Below are positions 17,368 through 26,565 of a DNA stretch of 64,000 nucleotides, piece after piece. Position numbers and translations under genes: made by a program. Under the pieces are notes generated by a model that did no database searches, was not told the DNA's origin, and worked only from the letters and a program-made list of their open reading frames with translations. The stretch covers positions 1,667,699 to 1,731,698 of the forward strand of contig NW_008705566.1 of the NCBI RefSeq assembly GCF_000186865.1, read 5' to 3'. Numbering within the stretch: the stretch's first letter is position 1; each line of letters opens with the position of its first letter. This stretch comes from Aureococcus anophagefferens. Its lineage: Eukaryota; Sar; Pelagophyceae; Pelagomonadales; Pelagomonadaceae.

Positions 17368-18305
17368 CACACGCCGCCGGTCCTAGTCCGTAGAGCTTCC
17401 CGAGGCGCTCCAGCTTCGCGCGCCGGGGGAGGCCCGTGAGGTGGAGCGCGGCCGTTTGTGCGGTGGCGAAGTCCCGGGGTCCGTCGCGCGGCAGCGCGCG
17501 GTTGTACTTGGCGAAGACGACGCGGTCGAGGCGGACGTACTTGCCCGCGAGCGTCGCGTTCGTCGAGAGCCGCGCCCAGAGGAACTTCTGGTCGACGGCG
17601 GCCCGCGAACCGGCGTCGGGGGACGCCGCGAGCTCGGCCCTCCAGGCGACGCTCAGCGCGCCGAAGAACAGCGCGAGGCGCCGGCTCGGGCGGACCCAAA
17701 AGAACCTACCAAGAAGCATGACGGTGACGATTTTTCGTCGTTTTCCCACCCAAAAACTCTCGAAAATCGTCACGGCCACAGGACGCTGAAAAAAAGAACC
17801 CGATGTTCAACGTGTCGTCGACGACGTTGTCCATCGCCGCGAAGACTCGTCGCCGCCGGGCGACGGCCGGCAGCGCGGCGACGGGATCTCGCGCGAGGAA
17901 GACGTCCATCTCCGAGAAGAGGACGTCGAAGCGCCAGCGCAGGAGCTGGCCGACGACCTCGAACTTGGACAGGCCCGTGAGCGCCGGCAGCGCGTCGGCC
18001 GCGCGCGGCCGCGCCTCGGCCGACGCGTAGGACACGGCGCACGCGCCGGAGACGGCGTAGAGCCGCGGCAGCCCCGCGGACAGCGCGATGACGACCTGCT
18101 GGTCGTGGCCCCAGCGCGCGAGCGCCGCGGACCAGGCGGGCAGGAACCGCAGGTAGGTCGTGTCGGCGCTCGTGACGACGACGGGCGCCGCCCGCGCGTA
18201 GGCGCGGGCGCAGCGCTTCAGGTCCGCGTAGGCGGCGCCGTTGCTGACGATCACCGCGGGCGCCGTCGCGCACAGCCGCGCGGCGACGAGCAGGGCGCGC
18301 CGCAT
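17270..18305 (-). CDS. Nucleotide-diphospho-sugar transferase (GT77-like), split by an introner
   Basis: Exons 18305-17800 and 17705-17270 (313 residues). A short signal or anchor is followed by VVVTSADTTYLRFL, then FDVLFSEMDVFLARDP, the DxD-type motif of metal-dependent GT-A transferases of the GT77/Nucleotid_trans group, and DTLNIGFFWVRPSRRLALFF across the splice junction. A Golgi or secretory glycosyltransferase is likely. The 94-nt intron has features of a recent insertion. The predicted C-terminus overlaps the last 98 bases of the convergent PH/OmpA gene in antisense, so the true stop could differ. Confidence 0.75.
17706..17799 (-). mobile_element. Introner-type intron with hairpin (copy 3)
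   Basis: 94-nt intron on the minus strand. An 8-bp duplication, GTTCTTTT, lies at its 5' end and again at the start of exon 2; a T-run extends the first copy. The insert proper begins CAGCGTC and ends GGTAG, the same ends as two other introners in this window (47860 and 55184). Inside, plus-strand 17724-17737 (GTGACGATTTTTCG) is inverted at 17761-17773, forming a long hairpin. Splicing from the GT of the first duplication to the final AG restores the reading frame exactly. Confidence 0.8.
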
Positions 18306-18424
18306 CAGCTGTGTCTGCTAGAGTGCTTCGGCTGCTGGTAATCGCCGCTGCGCGAGCATTGCGCAGGCTCCCATAAGCCAGAGGCTGCCCGCAGCTCCAA
18401 TGTCAACATCAAACACACGAAAAT

Positions 18425-19498
18425 TTAGGCGTCTCGCAGGCCCTCGAGGCGCGCGAGGAGGAGCTCCCGCGCGAGCTCGAGGCGCGCGGCCGTGGAGCGC
18501 GTCGAGAAGGCGAAGAGGACGTCCTCGGCGCGCGCGGGCCCGTAGGGCGGCCGGAGCGCGCGCCAGGCCGCGAAGCTCACGGCCCGGAGCTCGTCGATCT
18601 CCTCGTTGACGGAGACGACGTCGCCGTAGGCGTCGAGCACGGGCGCGGCGGCGGCGCCCGCGAGCGTCGCGTCGTCGGCCGCGGCCGTCGCCGCGTCCGC
18701 CGCGTCCGCGAGCGGCCGGTCCAGGGCCAGGTCGATCTTGTCCACGGTCAGGCGCGCCCGGATGGCGTCGTGGAGGCGCCCGCAGTCGTCGGCGATGGGC
18801 CGCAGCGCGTGCACGAGGTGCACGGGGCTCGACTGGATCTCGTCGACCCACGCGTCCTCGAGGACGGCGCGCCCCCCGACGGCGGCGACGAGCGCGGAGC
18901 CGCCGGCGGAGGCGTCGTCGTCCCAGTAGGGCTCGGCCATCTCGTTGAGCACGTCGAGGCGCCGGATCGCGACGCGGCCGACGACTTCCAGCGTCGCGCT
19001 CTCGACGGCGAGGCCGACGCCGTCGTCCGTGCGCGCGCCGGTCGTCCGCAGCTTGCGCACGGCGCAGAGCGCCGCGACGCGGAAGCCCGACGACACCGCC
19101 CTGGCTTCGCTGAACGCGCGCCGGTACGCGACCTGCGCGTCCCTCCGCGTGCCCTCGTCGTGGACGCCCGTCGTGTACACGGCGCGCCGGCCGCCGCCGC
19201 CGGGCGCGAGCACGGGCTGCGTCTGCTCCGGCGCCGGCGCGGCGGACACGGCGGGCAGCATGGCGACGACGGCCGTGTGCTCGCCCATCATCGACTCCAT
19301 GGTCGCGGCCTGGAGCGCCGCGACCTGCGACGGCGTCGGCTGCCGCAGCGTGCGCCGGTCGCCGGGCATCCACGCGACTTCGCGGCCGACGTCCGCGATG
19401 AGCACGCGCAGGGAGCGCTCCGCCAAGGCATGGGTGGATGCAAGTTGGACGAAGAGGAGGAGCCAAGGACGCGCGCAATCCTTCACCGAGCGCGTCAT
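18425..19498 (-). CDS. Secreted or plastid protein, weak Lon N-terminal-domain resemblance
   Basis: 357 residues starting MTRSVKDCARPWLLLFVQ, a signal-peptide-like leader ending STHALA. The middle (AALCAVRKLRTTGARTDDG then LEVVGRVAIRRLDVLNE) has the strand pattern of the Lon substrate-binding domain found in stand-alone plastid proteins, followed by an Ala-rich helical half. No catalytic motif is visible. The Lon assignment is tentative. The coding region itself is supported by length, leader and composition. Confidence 0.5.
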   Translation of the reverse strand: MTRSVKDCARPWLLLFVQLASTHALAERSLRVLIADVGREVAWMPGDRRTLRQPTPSQVAALQAATMESMMGEHTAVVAMLPAVSAAPAPEQTQPVLAPGGGGRRAVYTTGVHDEGTRRDAQVAYRRAFSEARAVSSGFRVAALCAVRKLRTTGARTDDGVGLAVESATLEVVGRVAIRRLDVLNEMAEPYWDDDASAGGSALVAAVGGRAVLEDAWVDEIQSSPVHLVHALRPIADDCGRLHDAIRARLTVDKIDLALDRPLADAADAATAAADDATLAGAAAAPVLDAYGDVVSVNEEIDELRAVSFAAWRALRPPYGPARAEDVLFAFSTRSTAARLELARELLLARLEGLRDA

Positions 19499-19916
19499 GA
19501 CGCTCGATCACGAACTCGGCGGCGGCAACACCGCTGCACGTTGCAGATACGAAGCTAGCATTAACGCCGCTCCTCGGCGTGCAAGACCGACCTCATTGAA
19601 TCTCCGGCGGCTTCGCGCCTGGCTCGCGACGGATGATACTGCTTGCTCTTGCTTTTACGTGTTGTTAATGGCTCGCTGTATGTATTTGGTTCCGCTCTAG
19701 AGCTTCTCACTGATCAGGGCTGCTGTTCCATCGCTGGGTTATATCTCGATGGGCTCCGAGAACCGGGTCTAGGCGCACGTGCTGCCCACCGGGGCCGTCC
19801 TTCCGCCGGGATACAACTTACAAACAACACCGCGACCGCCGCCGCGACCGCCGGCGGCCGCCTCCGTCGCGCTCCCCGCCTGAGGGCGCCGTGAAACGGC
19901 GGCGAGAATTTCAAAG
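19499..19916. promoter_or_regulatory. Divergent intergenic region, 418 bp
   Basis: No gene seen. It lies between divergent starts and is less GC-rich than its flanks. TTATATCTCGATGGG near 19739 is the only TATA-like stretch found. Presumed promoters for both neighbours. Confidence 0.35.
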
Positions 19917-21170
19917 ATGCGGCGGACGAGCAATGCCTTCCGCAAGCTCTTCGGCATGCCCGTCATGAAGCTCGACAAGGAGGCGGGGAAGCTGAACAGC
20001 GGCCGCGTCGCGCCGGACACGACGCCCATGGAGGACCTGGACATGGTCGACGGCGTCGACGTCGAGGACGCGCTCAAGATCTTCGAGGTGCCGGCCCTCA
20101 AGGCCATCTCGGAGAACGACCGGCGCCAGATCCTCGTGCGGCTCCACCCCGTGGTCTTCGCCAAGGACGCGCCGCTCATCGAGCAGGGCACGCCCGCGAC
20201 GGACGCGTCGAAGCTCACCTTTTTAACGTCGGGCAAGATCTACGTCATGGTCGGCGAGCTCAAGGTCACGGAGCTCAAGGCCCCGCTCTACGTCGGCGAG
20301 GGCGGCGTCTTCACGGAGAAGGAGGCGTCCGCGTCCGTCCTCGCCTTCGAGGACTGCCGGGGCTACCAACTCGCGAAAGCCGACTGCAAGCAGCTCTACG
20401 CGTCCAACTGCCGCGCCGTCAAGCTCATCGAGCGCGACATGCTCATCCGCGCCCTCGAGCGCGAGATCCAGCGCTGCGAGCCGCGCATGTTCGGCGAGGT
20501 GCGCCACGAGGGCCTCTTCATGTCCGCGATCCTCGACGCGGCCGTGCGGACCTACAGCAGCGAGGCGCTCCAGTTCGTGCTCGCCGTCGAGGAGCTGAAG
20601 AAGCTCGTGTCGAACAAGGACAGCGACATGCTGTTGGCCATCCGGCCGACGATCCTCGAGGACGTCGAGCACCTCTACACGACGCACCTCCTCGAGGCCG
20701 CGCCGGAGAACGGCAACCTCGGCGTGTCCCTGGAGATCAACCTCGACGCGCCGAGCCGGAAGCGGCTCTACGAGGGCCGCGACGACATCATCGCCCGGGG
20801 CAAGGAGGAGCCCCTCGCGTACGCGGATTTCGCGTCGCTCTTCGACAAGGAATACAAGAAGAACGTCGGCGAGATCCGCCGCGGCACGATCCCGCGCTTC
20901 CTCAAGTCGCCCGAGTACGAGGAGTTCAAAACGGCCATGTACCCCCTCCCCGCCGACGACGCCAAGTACGAGCAGACCGCGTCCTACTCGAACTGGATCG
21001 TCAAGCAGAAGCTCCGGGGGTCCAAGAGCCTCGACACGCCCCCGGGCGCCGGCCGCATGGTCAAGACGAACGGCGCCGCGTCCAACGGCGACCTCGTCAA
21101 GCCCACGAACGGCGCCAACGGCTCCGTCGCGCCCGCCAACGGCGCCGGCGGCGCGCCCGTCGAGGCGTGA
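19917..21170 (+). CDS. Cyclic-nucleotide-binding domain + RGS domain protein
   Basis: 417 residues. Residues about 48-165 have the order of a cyclic nucleotide-binding domain: FEVPALKAISENDRRQ, VVFAKDAPLIEQGTP, LTSGKIYVMVGELKVT and LYVGEGGVF; the usual RxA phosphate-binding Arg is not obvious (EKEASASVLAFE). Residues about 200-340 match RGS: ALQFVLAVEELKKLVSN, EDVEHLYTTHLLEA, LYEGRDDII, YADFASLFDKEYKK and IPRFLKSPEYEEF. RGS domains speed GTP hydrolysis on G-alpha subunits. A link between second messenger and G-protein signalling is inferred. The C-terminus is a disordered Asn/Gly/Ala tail. Confidence 0.8.
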   Translation: MRRTSNAFRKLFGMPVMKLDKEAGKLNSGRVAPDTTPMEDLDMVDGVDVEDALKIFEVPALKAISENDRRQILVRLHPVVFAKDAPLIEQGTPATDASKLTFLTSGKIYVMVGELKVTELKAPLYVGEGGVFTEKEASASVLAFEDCRGYQLAKADCKQLYASNCRAVKLIERDMLIRALEREIQRCEPRMFGEVRHEGLFMSAILDAAVRTYSSEALQFVLAVEELKKLVSNKDSDMLLAIRPTILEDVEHLYTTHLLEAAPENGNLGVSLEINLDAPSRKRLYEGRDDIIARGKEEPLAYADFASLFDKEYKKNVGEIRRGTIPRFLKSPEYEEFKTAMYPLPADDAKYEQTASYSNWIVKQKLRGSKSLDTPPGAGRMVKTNGAASNGDLVKPTNGANGSVAPANGAGGAPVEA

Positions 21171-21330
21171 GGCCGACCCCCGGGGGAAGACGCCCCGCCC
21201 CCCACGTCCTAGAGACGCCTTGTCCCCGCGTCGCGTGTGTGCTAGCCCGGCGCCCCTCGCGGGGCGCCGGCGGGTCGTGTCATTAGGAAAAAAAGTTCGT
21301 CTCGTCCCCATGCGTCGGCCGGCGGTCAAC

Positions 21331-21693
21331 TCAGTCGTCGCCGAAGCGCTCGGAGGGCTTCGGCGGCGGCGGCGGGCGGAGGCCCGCGTGGTAGGCGCGG
21401 ATGATCTCCGAGGACTCGGGCGAGAAGCGCCGCGGCGCGAGGGGCGGGTGCCAGTCCATCGGCGGCGGCGCCGAGCCCCGCTCGCGCGGCTCGGCCTCGG
21501 CCTCGATGCGGCTCCAGTCCGCCGCCTCGTCCCAGGCGTCGACGAGCAGGCCCACGGCCTCGCGCAGCGGCACGGGCGCCGGCAGCACGCCGCCGTTCTC
21601 GAGGCCGAAGGCCGCGGCGATGGTGCCGTCGACGTCCAGCGTCCGCGGTCGCCTCGGCTTGTCGCCAAAGTTCCCGGACTGGGTCCACTCCAT
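21331..21693 (-). CDS. Small hypothetical protein
   Basis: 120 residues from the ATG at 21693 (an upstream in-frame ATG at 21825 would give 164). Features: PRRPRTLDVDGTIAAAFGLE, APVPLREAVGLLVDAWDEA, then a Pro-rich end with ESSEIIRAYHAGLRPPPPPK. No domain recognised and no signal peptide. Codon composition suits coding, but evidence is limited to the open frame. It lies between the 3' end of the RGS gene and the 3' end of the PhyH gene. Confidence 0.4.
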   Translation of the reverse strand: MEWTQSGNFGDKPRRPRTLDVDGTIAAAFGLENGGVLPAPVPLREAVGLLVDAWDEAADWSRIEAEAEPRERGSAPPPMDWHPPLAPRRFSPESSEIIRAYHAGLRPPPPPKPSERFGDD

Positions 21694-21910
21694 GTCTAGA
21701 GGGCCCGGCAGCAACGACGGCGCAGAGAGCGAGTGCACCGAGGGCTGTGCGCCTGCCGGCGGGACGGACGAGCTGTCTAGGAGCGAGCTGCAATCGGCTC
21801 GGCATCCAGATCGAAGCGTGCGCATGCCGCAACTTGAACCCGAGGCCGGCGCGCAACTCGTCGAGACGCGTCGACGTCGACGTCGCAGCATAGCGCTCAG
21901 TAACGGGACG

Positions 21911-22939
21911 TTACCGCGCGTCCCCCAGCCGCCTGTCCGCCGCCCGCCGCTCCGCGCCCGCGGCGGACCACACGCGCGGGAAGAACGCGTCGTGGACGAC
22001 GCCGTCGCCGAGGTCGTAGCGGCCGTAGATGTAGTCCGGCTTCGGCCGAAACCGAACGTCGTCGCGGACGTAGTGGAGCCCGAGCGCGCGCCGCGGCCGG
22101 TCGGGCGTACCGTTCTCGCCCGACCCGTGCCAGACGTCCTGGTGGTGGAAGACCGCGCTGCCGGCCGGCACGACGCAGCGCCGGACCTCGACGGCCTCGT
22201 CGACGCCCGCGGCGCGCGCCACGGCCCGCATGGGCGACTGGCCCCGGCCGTCGTGGAACGACGCCGCGGCGACGCCGGCGGCCCCGCCGTCGGCCCACGC
22301 GTGCGACCCGGGCGCGTACTCGACGACGCCCGTGGCCTCGTCGGCGTCGTCGAGCGCGATCCACACGGTGACGGAGTTGCGCTCCTCCGGGACGAAGTTC
22401 GCCGAGATGTAGGGCGCGTCGCGGTGGTGCGCGACGCCTTCCGCGCCGGGCGGCTTCCAGAGAACGTCGTCTTGCGCGAGGCGCGCGCCGCCCCAGCCCA
22501 TGAGCTCCGCGCAGCGCCGGCCGATAGTCTCGTCGAGCGCGACGCGCGCGACGGCGTCGCTGCTCTTCCAGGCGTTGACGATCTCCCGGAACGCCTCGGG
22601 CCGCGAGATGCCCTCGCGCCAGTGCCACTCGTCCGGGTAGATCTTCGTGTCGAACTCGCCTCGGAACAAGCCGTCGTAGGTCGCGCGCAGCGCCGCGCAC
22701 TCTTCTTCCGATAACACGTCGGGCTGCAGCACGAAGCCGTCGGCCTCGAAGGCGGCGCGCTGCGCCTCCGTCCACGCGGGGCCGCCGCGCTGGAGCGTTG
22801 TTTCCGAGCCGCCGCGGGCGCGCAGCGCGCGCGGCAGCGCGCGCGGCGGCGGACCTGGAAAGCCGCGCGCGCGCACGGCGTCAGGTCCGCCGCGCGCGCG
22901 CGCCGGCGCTGCGAAAATGATGAGTTTGAGGAGCTCCAT
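21911..22939 (-). CDS. Phytanoyl-CoA dioxygenase (PhyH) family protein
   Basis: 342 residues from the ATG at 22939, which gives a short hydrophobic leader (MELLKLIIFAAPA). Fe(II)/2-oxoglutarate dioxygenase of the PhyH family: FEADGFVLQPDVLSEEEC at the start of the domain; the facial triad is His172-x-Asp174 (HHRDAPYIS) and His271 (DVWHGSGEN), with Arg283/284 as candidate 2-oxoglutarate ligands. VTVWIALDDADEATG and EYAPGSH are typical strands. Substrate unknown; the family hydroxylates lipids and natural products. It shares a 70-bp divergent promoter with the LamG-glycosyltransferase gene. Confidence 0.88.
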   Translation of the reverse strand: MELLKLIIFAAPARARGGPDAVRARGFPGPPPRALPRALRARGGSETTLQRGGPAWTEAQRAAFEADGFVLQPDVLSEEECAALRATYDGLFRGEFDTKIYPDEWHWREGISRPEAFREIVNAWKSSDAVARVALDETIGRRCAELMGWGGARLAQDDVLWKPPGAEGVAHHRDAPYISANFVPEERNSVTVWIALDDADEATGVVEYAPGSHAWADGGAAGVAAASFHDGRGQSPMRAVARAAGVDEAVEVRRCVVPAGSAVFHHQDVWHGSGENGTPDRPRRALGLHYVRDDVRFRPKPDYIYGRYDLGDGVVHDAFFPRVWSAAGAERRAADRRLGDAR

Positions 22940-23009
22940 GCTGTGGCAATTGTGCCGGTTGACAAGTTCAAGTCGTCCAAAACACCACCACCGTCGGCGG
23001 CGCACCGAC
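22940..23009. promoter_or_regulatory. Compact bidirectional promoter (70 bp)
   Basis: Only 70 bp separate the divergent ATGs at 22939 (minus) and 23010 (plus). The stretch contains GTTGACAAGTTCAAG at 22958-22972, a variant of the TTGAA/TTCAA motif seen upstream of several other genes here. The regulatory role is inferred from position. Confidence 0.4.
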
Positions 23010-25382
23010 ATGGCGCTGCAGGCGCTGGCGTCGCGGCGGTCGCAGTACGTCGTCGGCGCGCTGTGCGCGCTGGTGCTGCTGCACCGGCTGGCGCGGGCGC
23101 CGGAGGTCCTCCGGGCGGACACGAGCATGCTGCCCTTCGGGGCAGCCTCGAACCTGACCGCGGAGTTGCGCGCGCTCGACGCGACGCTCGCGCTGCTCGA
23201 GCGGCGGCTCAGACCCGCCGCCGCGGCACCCGCCACCGCCGCGCCGCCGGCGCAGGCGCGGCCGCGGCGGGGAAGAGACCGCGCGGACATCGACGCGCGG
23301 CTTCGCGGCGTCGAGGCCGCGCTCGGCGAGGCCGGCGGCGGCGGCGGCGACGCGGCGGCCTTCCGGGGCCTCGACGCGCGGCTGCGGCGCGTCGAGGCGG
23401 CCGTCGCGGCGGGCGCCGCGGCGCGGGCCGCCGCGCCCGCGGCGGACGCGCCCGCGGCGGAAGCTCCGGCGGACGCGCCGGCGCCGCGGCCCGCGGCCCC
23501 TTCCAACGCGCCGCCGGCGCCCGCGCCGACGCAGGGCCCCGGCTACCGGGCGCGGCGGCTCGCCTTCAACGAGAGCCTGCCCCGCCTGCCCGCGCCCGTG
23601 TCGCCGGCCGCCTCCGGGCCGGCGACGCGCGGCGTGCTGTCCTTCAGCGGCATCCTCGAGGCGTCGCGTTACGTCGAGGGCGGCGCCCAGCTCGGCGAGT
23701 TCAGCGTGAGCCTGTTCCTGCGGTCGCGGGCCGGCTGCCTGCCCTACGGCTGGCACCCGCGGATCTACGCGTACGCCGACTACGACCGGGGCGGCCCCTG
23801 GCACGTCGGCGGCTGCTCGCTGCTCAACGCCGTCGTCGGCCGCACGGCGCCGGCGGCCTGGCGGCCCCTCTGGCGCAAGCGGCGCGCCTGCTGCCCCGCG
23901 GCGCCCGAGGACGAGCTCTTCGCGCCCGGCGGTTTAGGCGCGCGCGAGAAGGGCGAGCGGGCGCGCGTCAAGGACGTGCTCTGGAACGGGCCCCGCAGCG
24001 ACTGGGGCCTGAGCCTGAGCGAGACGACGGGCCGCCTCCTCTTCGGCGTCGGCCACCGCGACTACGTCTACCGGCCGCGGTCCGGCCGGCCCGTGCGCGA
24101 CGAGACCGTGGCGACGACGGGCCCGTCGCTCGTCGACGACGCCTGGCACTCCGTCGTCGCCGTGCGGCGGCGGCGCGCCGGCCCCGTCGCGGCCGGCGGC
24201 GGCGCCGTGCGCGACGGCGCGGCCTTCGACAAGTTCCAGGACAGCGAGCTCCTCGTCTACGTCGACGGCGCGCGCGCGGAGACCGCCGCGAACGCGACGG
24301 GCGGGCCCCTCGGCGCCGCGGCGACGGCGGCGGCGACGCGGGCGTTAGCACTGGCCGCCGGGGCGCCGGCGACGGACTACGGGCCGCCCCACGAGCTGTA
24401 CGACGCGACGCACCGCGTGCCGCTCGGCCAGCTCTTCCGCGGCTGCCTGAGCGACGTCCAGATCCACCGGCGCGCCTGGACGGCGCGCGACGTCGCCGCG
24501 TTCCACGCGAAGCGGCCCGCGGACGCGACGCCCTGCGAGCCGCCGCGGGCCCGGGGCATGCCCGAGGCCGACGCGGCGCCGCGGCGGCCGCGGCGCGCGG
24601 CGCCCATCCCCGTCTACTACCTCGCGCACACGGACGCTGGGTCCCTGGCCATGCGCGACGCCTTCGTCGCGTCCGTCAAGGACGCGCCGGGCGACCTCGA
24701 GCTCCGCGAGGTCCTCGCGGGCGACCTCGGCGCGAGCCAGAAGGAGCGCTACGGCCCCAAGGGCCAGCTCATCCACCGGGCGCTCACGGAGAACCCGGCG
24801 GGGACCCTGGTCGTCGTCGCCGACATCGACATCCGCTTCTTCCGCCCCCTGGCGCCCCTCTTGGAGGCCTACGCGGAGCGCCGGTCCGCGGACGCCGTGT
24901 TCCAGCGCGACGCGGACTGGTCCCTCGAGGCGAACCTGGGGCTCATGGCGCTGCGCTGCTCCGCCCGCGTCGACGCCTTCTTCGCCGAGACGGCGGCCAT
25001 GGCCGCGACCTACGGCGCCGGCGACAAGGCGACGATCAAGCGGCAGAACTCGGGCGTCAAGGGCGGCGACCAGCGCATCGTCAACGTCGCGCTGAAGAAC
25101 CCCGCGCGCGTGCCCGCGCTGCCGGCGATCTCCTGGGCGCTGCTGCCCCACGAGCTCACGACGCGCACCATCGACCTCCAGCGGGGCATGATGTACAAGC
25201 ACGAGGAGGCGACCTACGGCTACCACCTCAACGACTTCGGCGGCGCGGGCACGACGCCGGAGAAGGCGCGCGAGAACAAGATGGCCATGCTCGCCCAGGA
25301 GGAGGCGGCCTTCAAGGAGGAGACAAACAAGGCCCAGGCGCTGTTGATCAAGTACGCCCAGCACCCGCCGCCCTGGGACTAA
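23010..25382 (+). CDS. Type II membrane protein: LamG-like domain + nucleotide-sugar transferase
   Basis: 790 residues from the ATG at 23010, followed by a signal anchor (about 13-32: VVGALCALVLLHRLARAP). An Ala-rich stem leads to a LamG/concanavalin-like domain (about 205-505): FSVSLFLRSRAGC, DDAWHSVVAVRRRRAG, LLVYVDGARAET and FRGCLSDVQIHRRAWTARD. A GT-A-like transferase (about 530-790) begins PIPVYYLAHTDAGSLAMRDAF, has VVVADIDIRFFRPL (DxD-type metal site), EANLGLMALRCS and GGDQRIVNVAL. Golgi glycan synthesis with lectin-like substrate recognition is inferred. The divergent neighbour is the PhyH gene. Confidence 0.82.
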   Translation: MALQALASRRSQYVVGALCALVLLHRLARAPEVLRADTSMLPFGAASNLTAELRALDATLALLERRLRPAAAAPATAAPPAQARPRRGRDRADIDARLRGVEAALGEAGGGGGDAAAFRGLDARLRRVEAAVAAGAAARAAAPAADAPAAEAPADAPAPRPAAPSNAPPAPAPTQGPGYRARRLAFNESLPRLPAPVSPAASGPATRGVLSFSGILEASRYVEGGAQLGEFSVSLFLRSRAGCLPYGWHPRIYAYADYDRGGPWHVGGCSLLNAVVGRTAPAAWRPLWRKRRACCPAAPEDELFAPGGLGAREKGERARVKDVLWNGPRSDWGLSLSETTGRLLFGVGHRDYVYRPRSGRPVRDETVATTGPSLVDDAWHSVVAVRRRRAGPVAAGGGAVRDGAAFDKFQDSELLVYVDGARAETAANATGGPLGAAATAAATRALALAAGAPATDYGPPHELYDATHRVPLGQLFRGCLSDVQIHRRAWTARDVAAFHAKRPADATPCEPPRARGMPEADAAPRRPRRAAPIPVYYLAHTDAGSLAMRDAFVASVKDAPGDLELREVLAGDLGASQKERYGPKGQLIHRALTENPAGTLVVVADIDIRFFRPLAPLLEAYAERRSADAVFQRDADWSLEANLGLMALRCSARVDAFFAETAAMAATYGAGDKATIKRQNSGVKGGDQRIVNVALKNPARVPALPAISWALLPHELTTRTIDLQRGMMYKHEEATYGYHLNDFGGAGTTPEKARENKMAMLAQEEAAFKEETNKAQALLIKYAQHPPPWD

Positions 25383-25426
25383 TGTTTCGTTGAAGTGGTA
25401 TTTGAAGTTTTGAATGCGAGCAGCCG

Positions 25427-26401
25427 ATGGGAGCTGTGAAAAGCAAGGAGGACGCGCCGCCGGCGGCGAAGCGCGTGACGCGGTCCTACGCGCGGTGCGC
25501 GAGCTCGACCGCGAGCAGAGCGTTGGCTATCGACGGCGTCGGCTCGCTCGTGCTCGACGGCCTCGACGGCCGCTCGCTCTCGACGATAGGGGCTGTCTCC
25601 TCGCTGTTCCTGGCCGGGGCGCGGGACGAGACGCGGTGGAAGCGGGTCTACCGACAGCGGTACTCGCAGGATAATAATAATGCGAAAAATCCACTCGACA
25701 GTCTGGACGTGTCCTACAGGAGATTGTTCGCGCAGCGGCAAAGCCGCGAGCGAGACGTGCCAAACCCGCGTGACGCGTTGCGGCTGCGGGATCTGGTCTT
25801 CATGGTCGAAGTGTCGAATGTATGGGAAATCATCGCTACGGAGACGTTTGAATTGAAGGAGTGGCCTGACGAGGGCGTGATTTCCGTCGAGGACGTAGTA
25901 ATGAACGTCGGTTCGCAGCTTTACAGCGTCGGCGACCTCAAGGACTTGGGCGCACAGCAGCTGCCGTGCTACGACTACAAGTGGTCGGTCCTGCGGAAGT
26001 CGGACATGATGGTATGCTGCCTCGCGAGCGGCGGGTTGCCGCCCGTCCGACTTTCGCAGTTCGGTCCGCGATTCAACGAAGACGGCTGCCCTTCCGAAGA
26101 GGTCTCGGTGAGCTACCCCGTCTCAACGGTAACGTACGCCAGCCCGGTGCACGCCAACGGCGAAATGACCCCCCACGTGACTGTCAGCGCGAGGTTTTGT
26201 CGTAATGACACCCAGGCCTTCGAGGACGAGGCGGCGCTGGAAGAGGACGACTTCTACACGCTCGAAGACATCAGCATCGGGTTTGCGCTGCGCGAAGGAA
26301 ACTTAGCGACACAACCCTGGGAAGAGTGGCCATCAGCGCCCTTCTCCGAGGCGGCGTTCCTGAGCTGGCTCATGAACGAAAAAGCTAACGCATGGGTATA
26401 G
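25427..26401 (+). CDS. F-box-like hypothetical protein, lower GC than neighbours
   Basis: 324 residues starting MGAVKSKED. Residues about 36-75 (VLDGLDGRSLSTIGAVSS, then TRWKRVYRQRY) have the pattern of an F-box-like helix bundle ending in the usual Trp-Lys. The rest (DLVFMVEVSNVWEIIATE, DYKWSVLRKSDMMVCCL) looks like a beta-rich domain of a lineage-specific family and was not recognised. Base composition is clearly less GC-rich than adjacent genes. If the F-box reading is right it would be an SCF substrate receptor. Gly2 could be myristoylated, but that is weak. Confidence 0.6.
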   Translation: MGAVKSKEDAPPAAKRVTRSYARCASSTASRALAIDGVGSLVLDGLDGRSLSTIGAVSSLFLAGARDETRWKRVYRQRYSQDNNNAKNPLDSLDVSYRRLFAQRQSRERDVPNPRDALRLRDLVFMVEVSNVWEIIATETFELKEWPDEGVISVEDVVMNVGSQLYSVGDLKDLGAQQLPCYDYKWSVLRKSDMMVCCLASGGLPPVRLSQFGPRFNEDGCPSEEVSVSYPVSTVTYASPVHANGEMTPHVTVSARFCRNDTQAFEDEAALEEDDFYTLEDISIGFALREGNLATQPWEEWPSAPFSEAAFLSWLMNEKANAWV

Positions 26402-26565
26402 CTCCCGCCTGATCCTCAGTCGTAACCCGGAGCGCATCGTCGGCGCTGTCTGCCGGCGGCATCAATCGGTGTTGGAGGCCAACATCTGGCCAACTCGCCG
26501 CCGCGAGCTCGAGCGCCGCCGCGCGCACCGCCGCCGCCGGCCGTGCGACCGCCCGCCGAAGCGCC

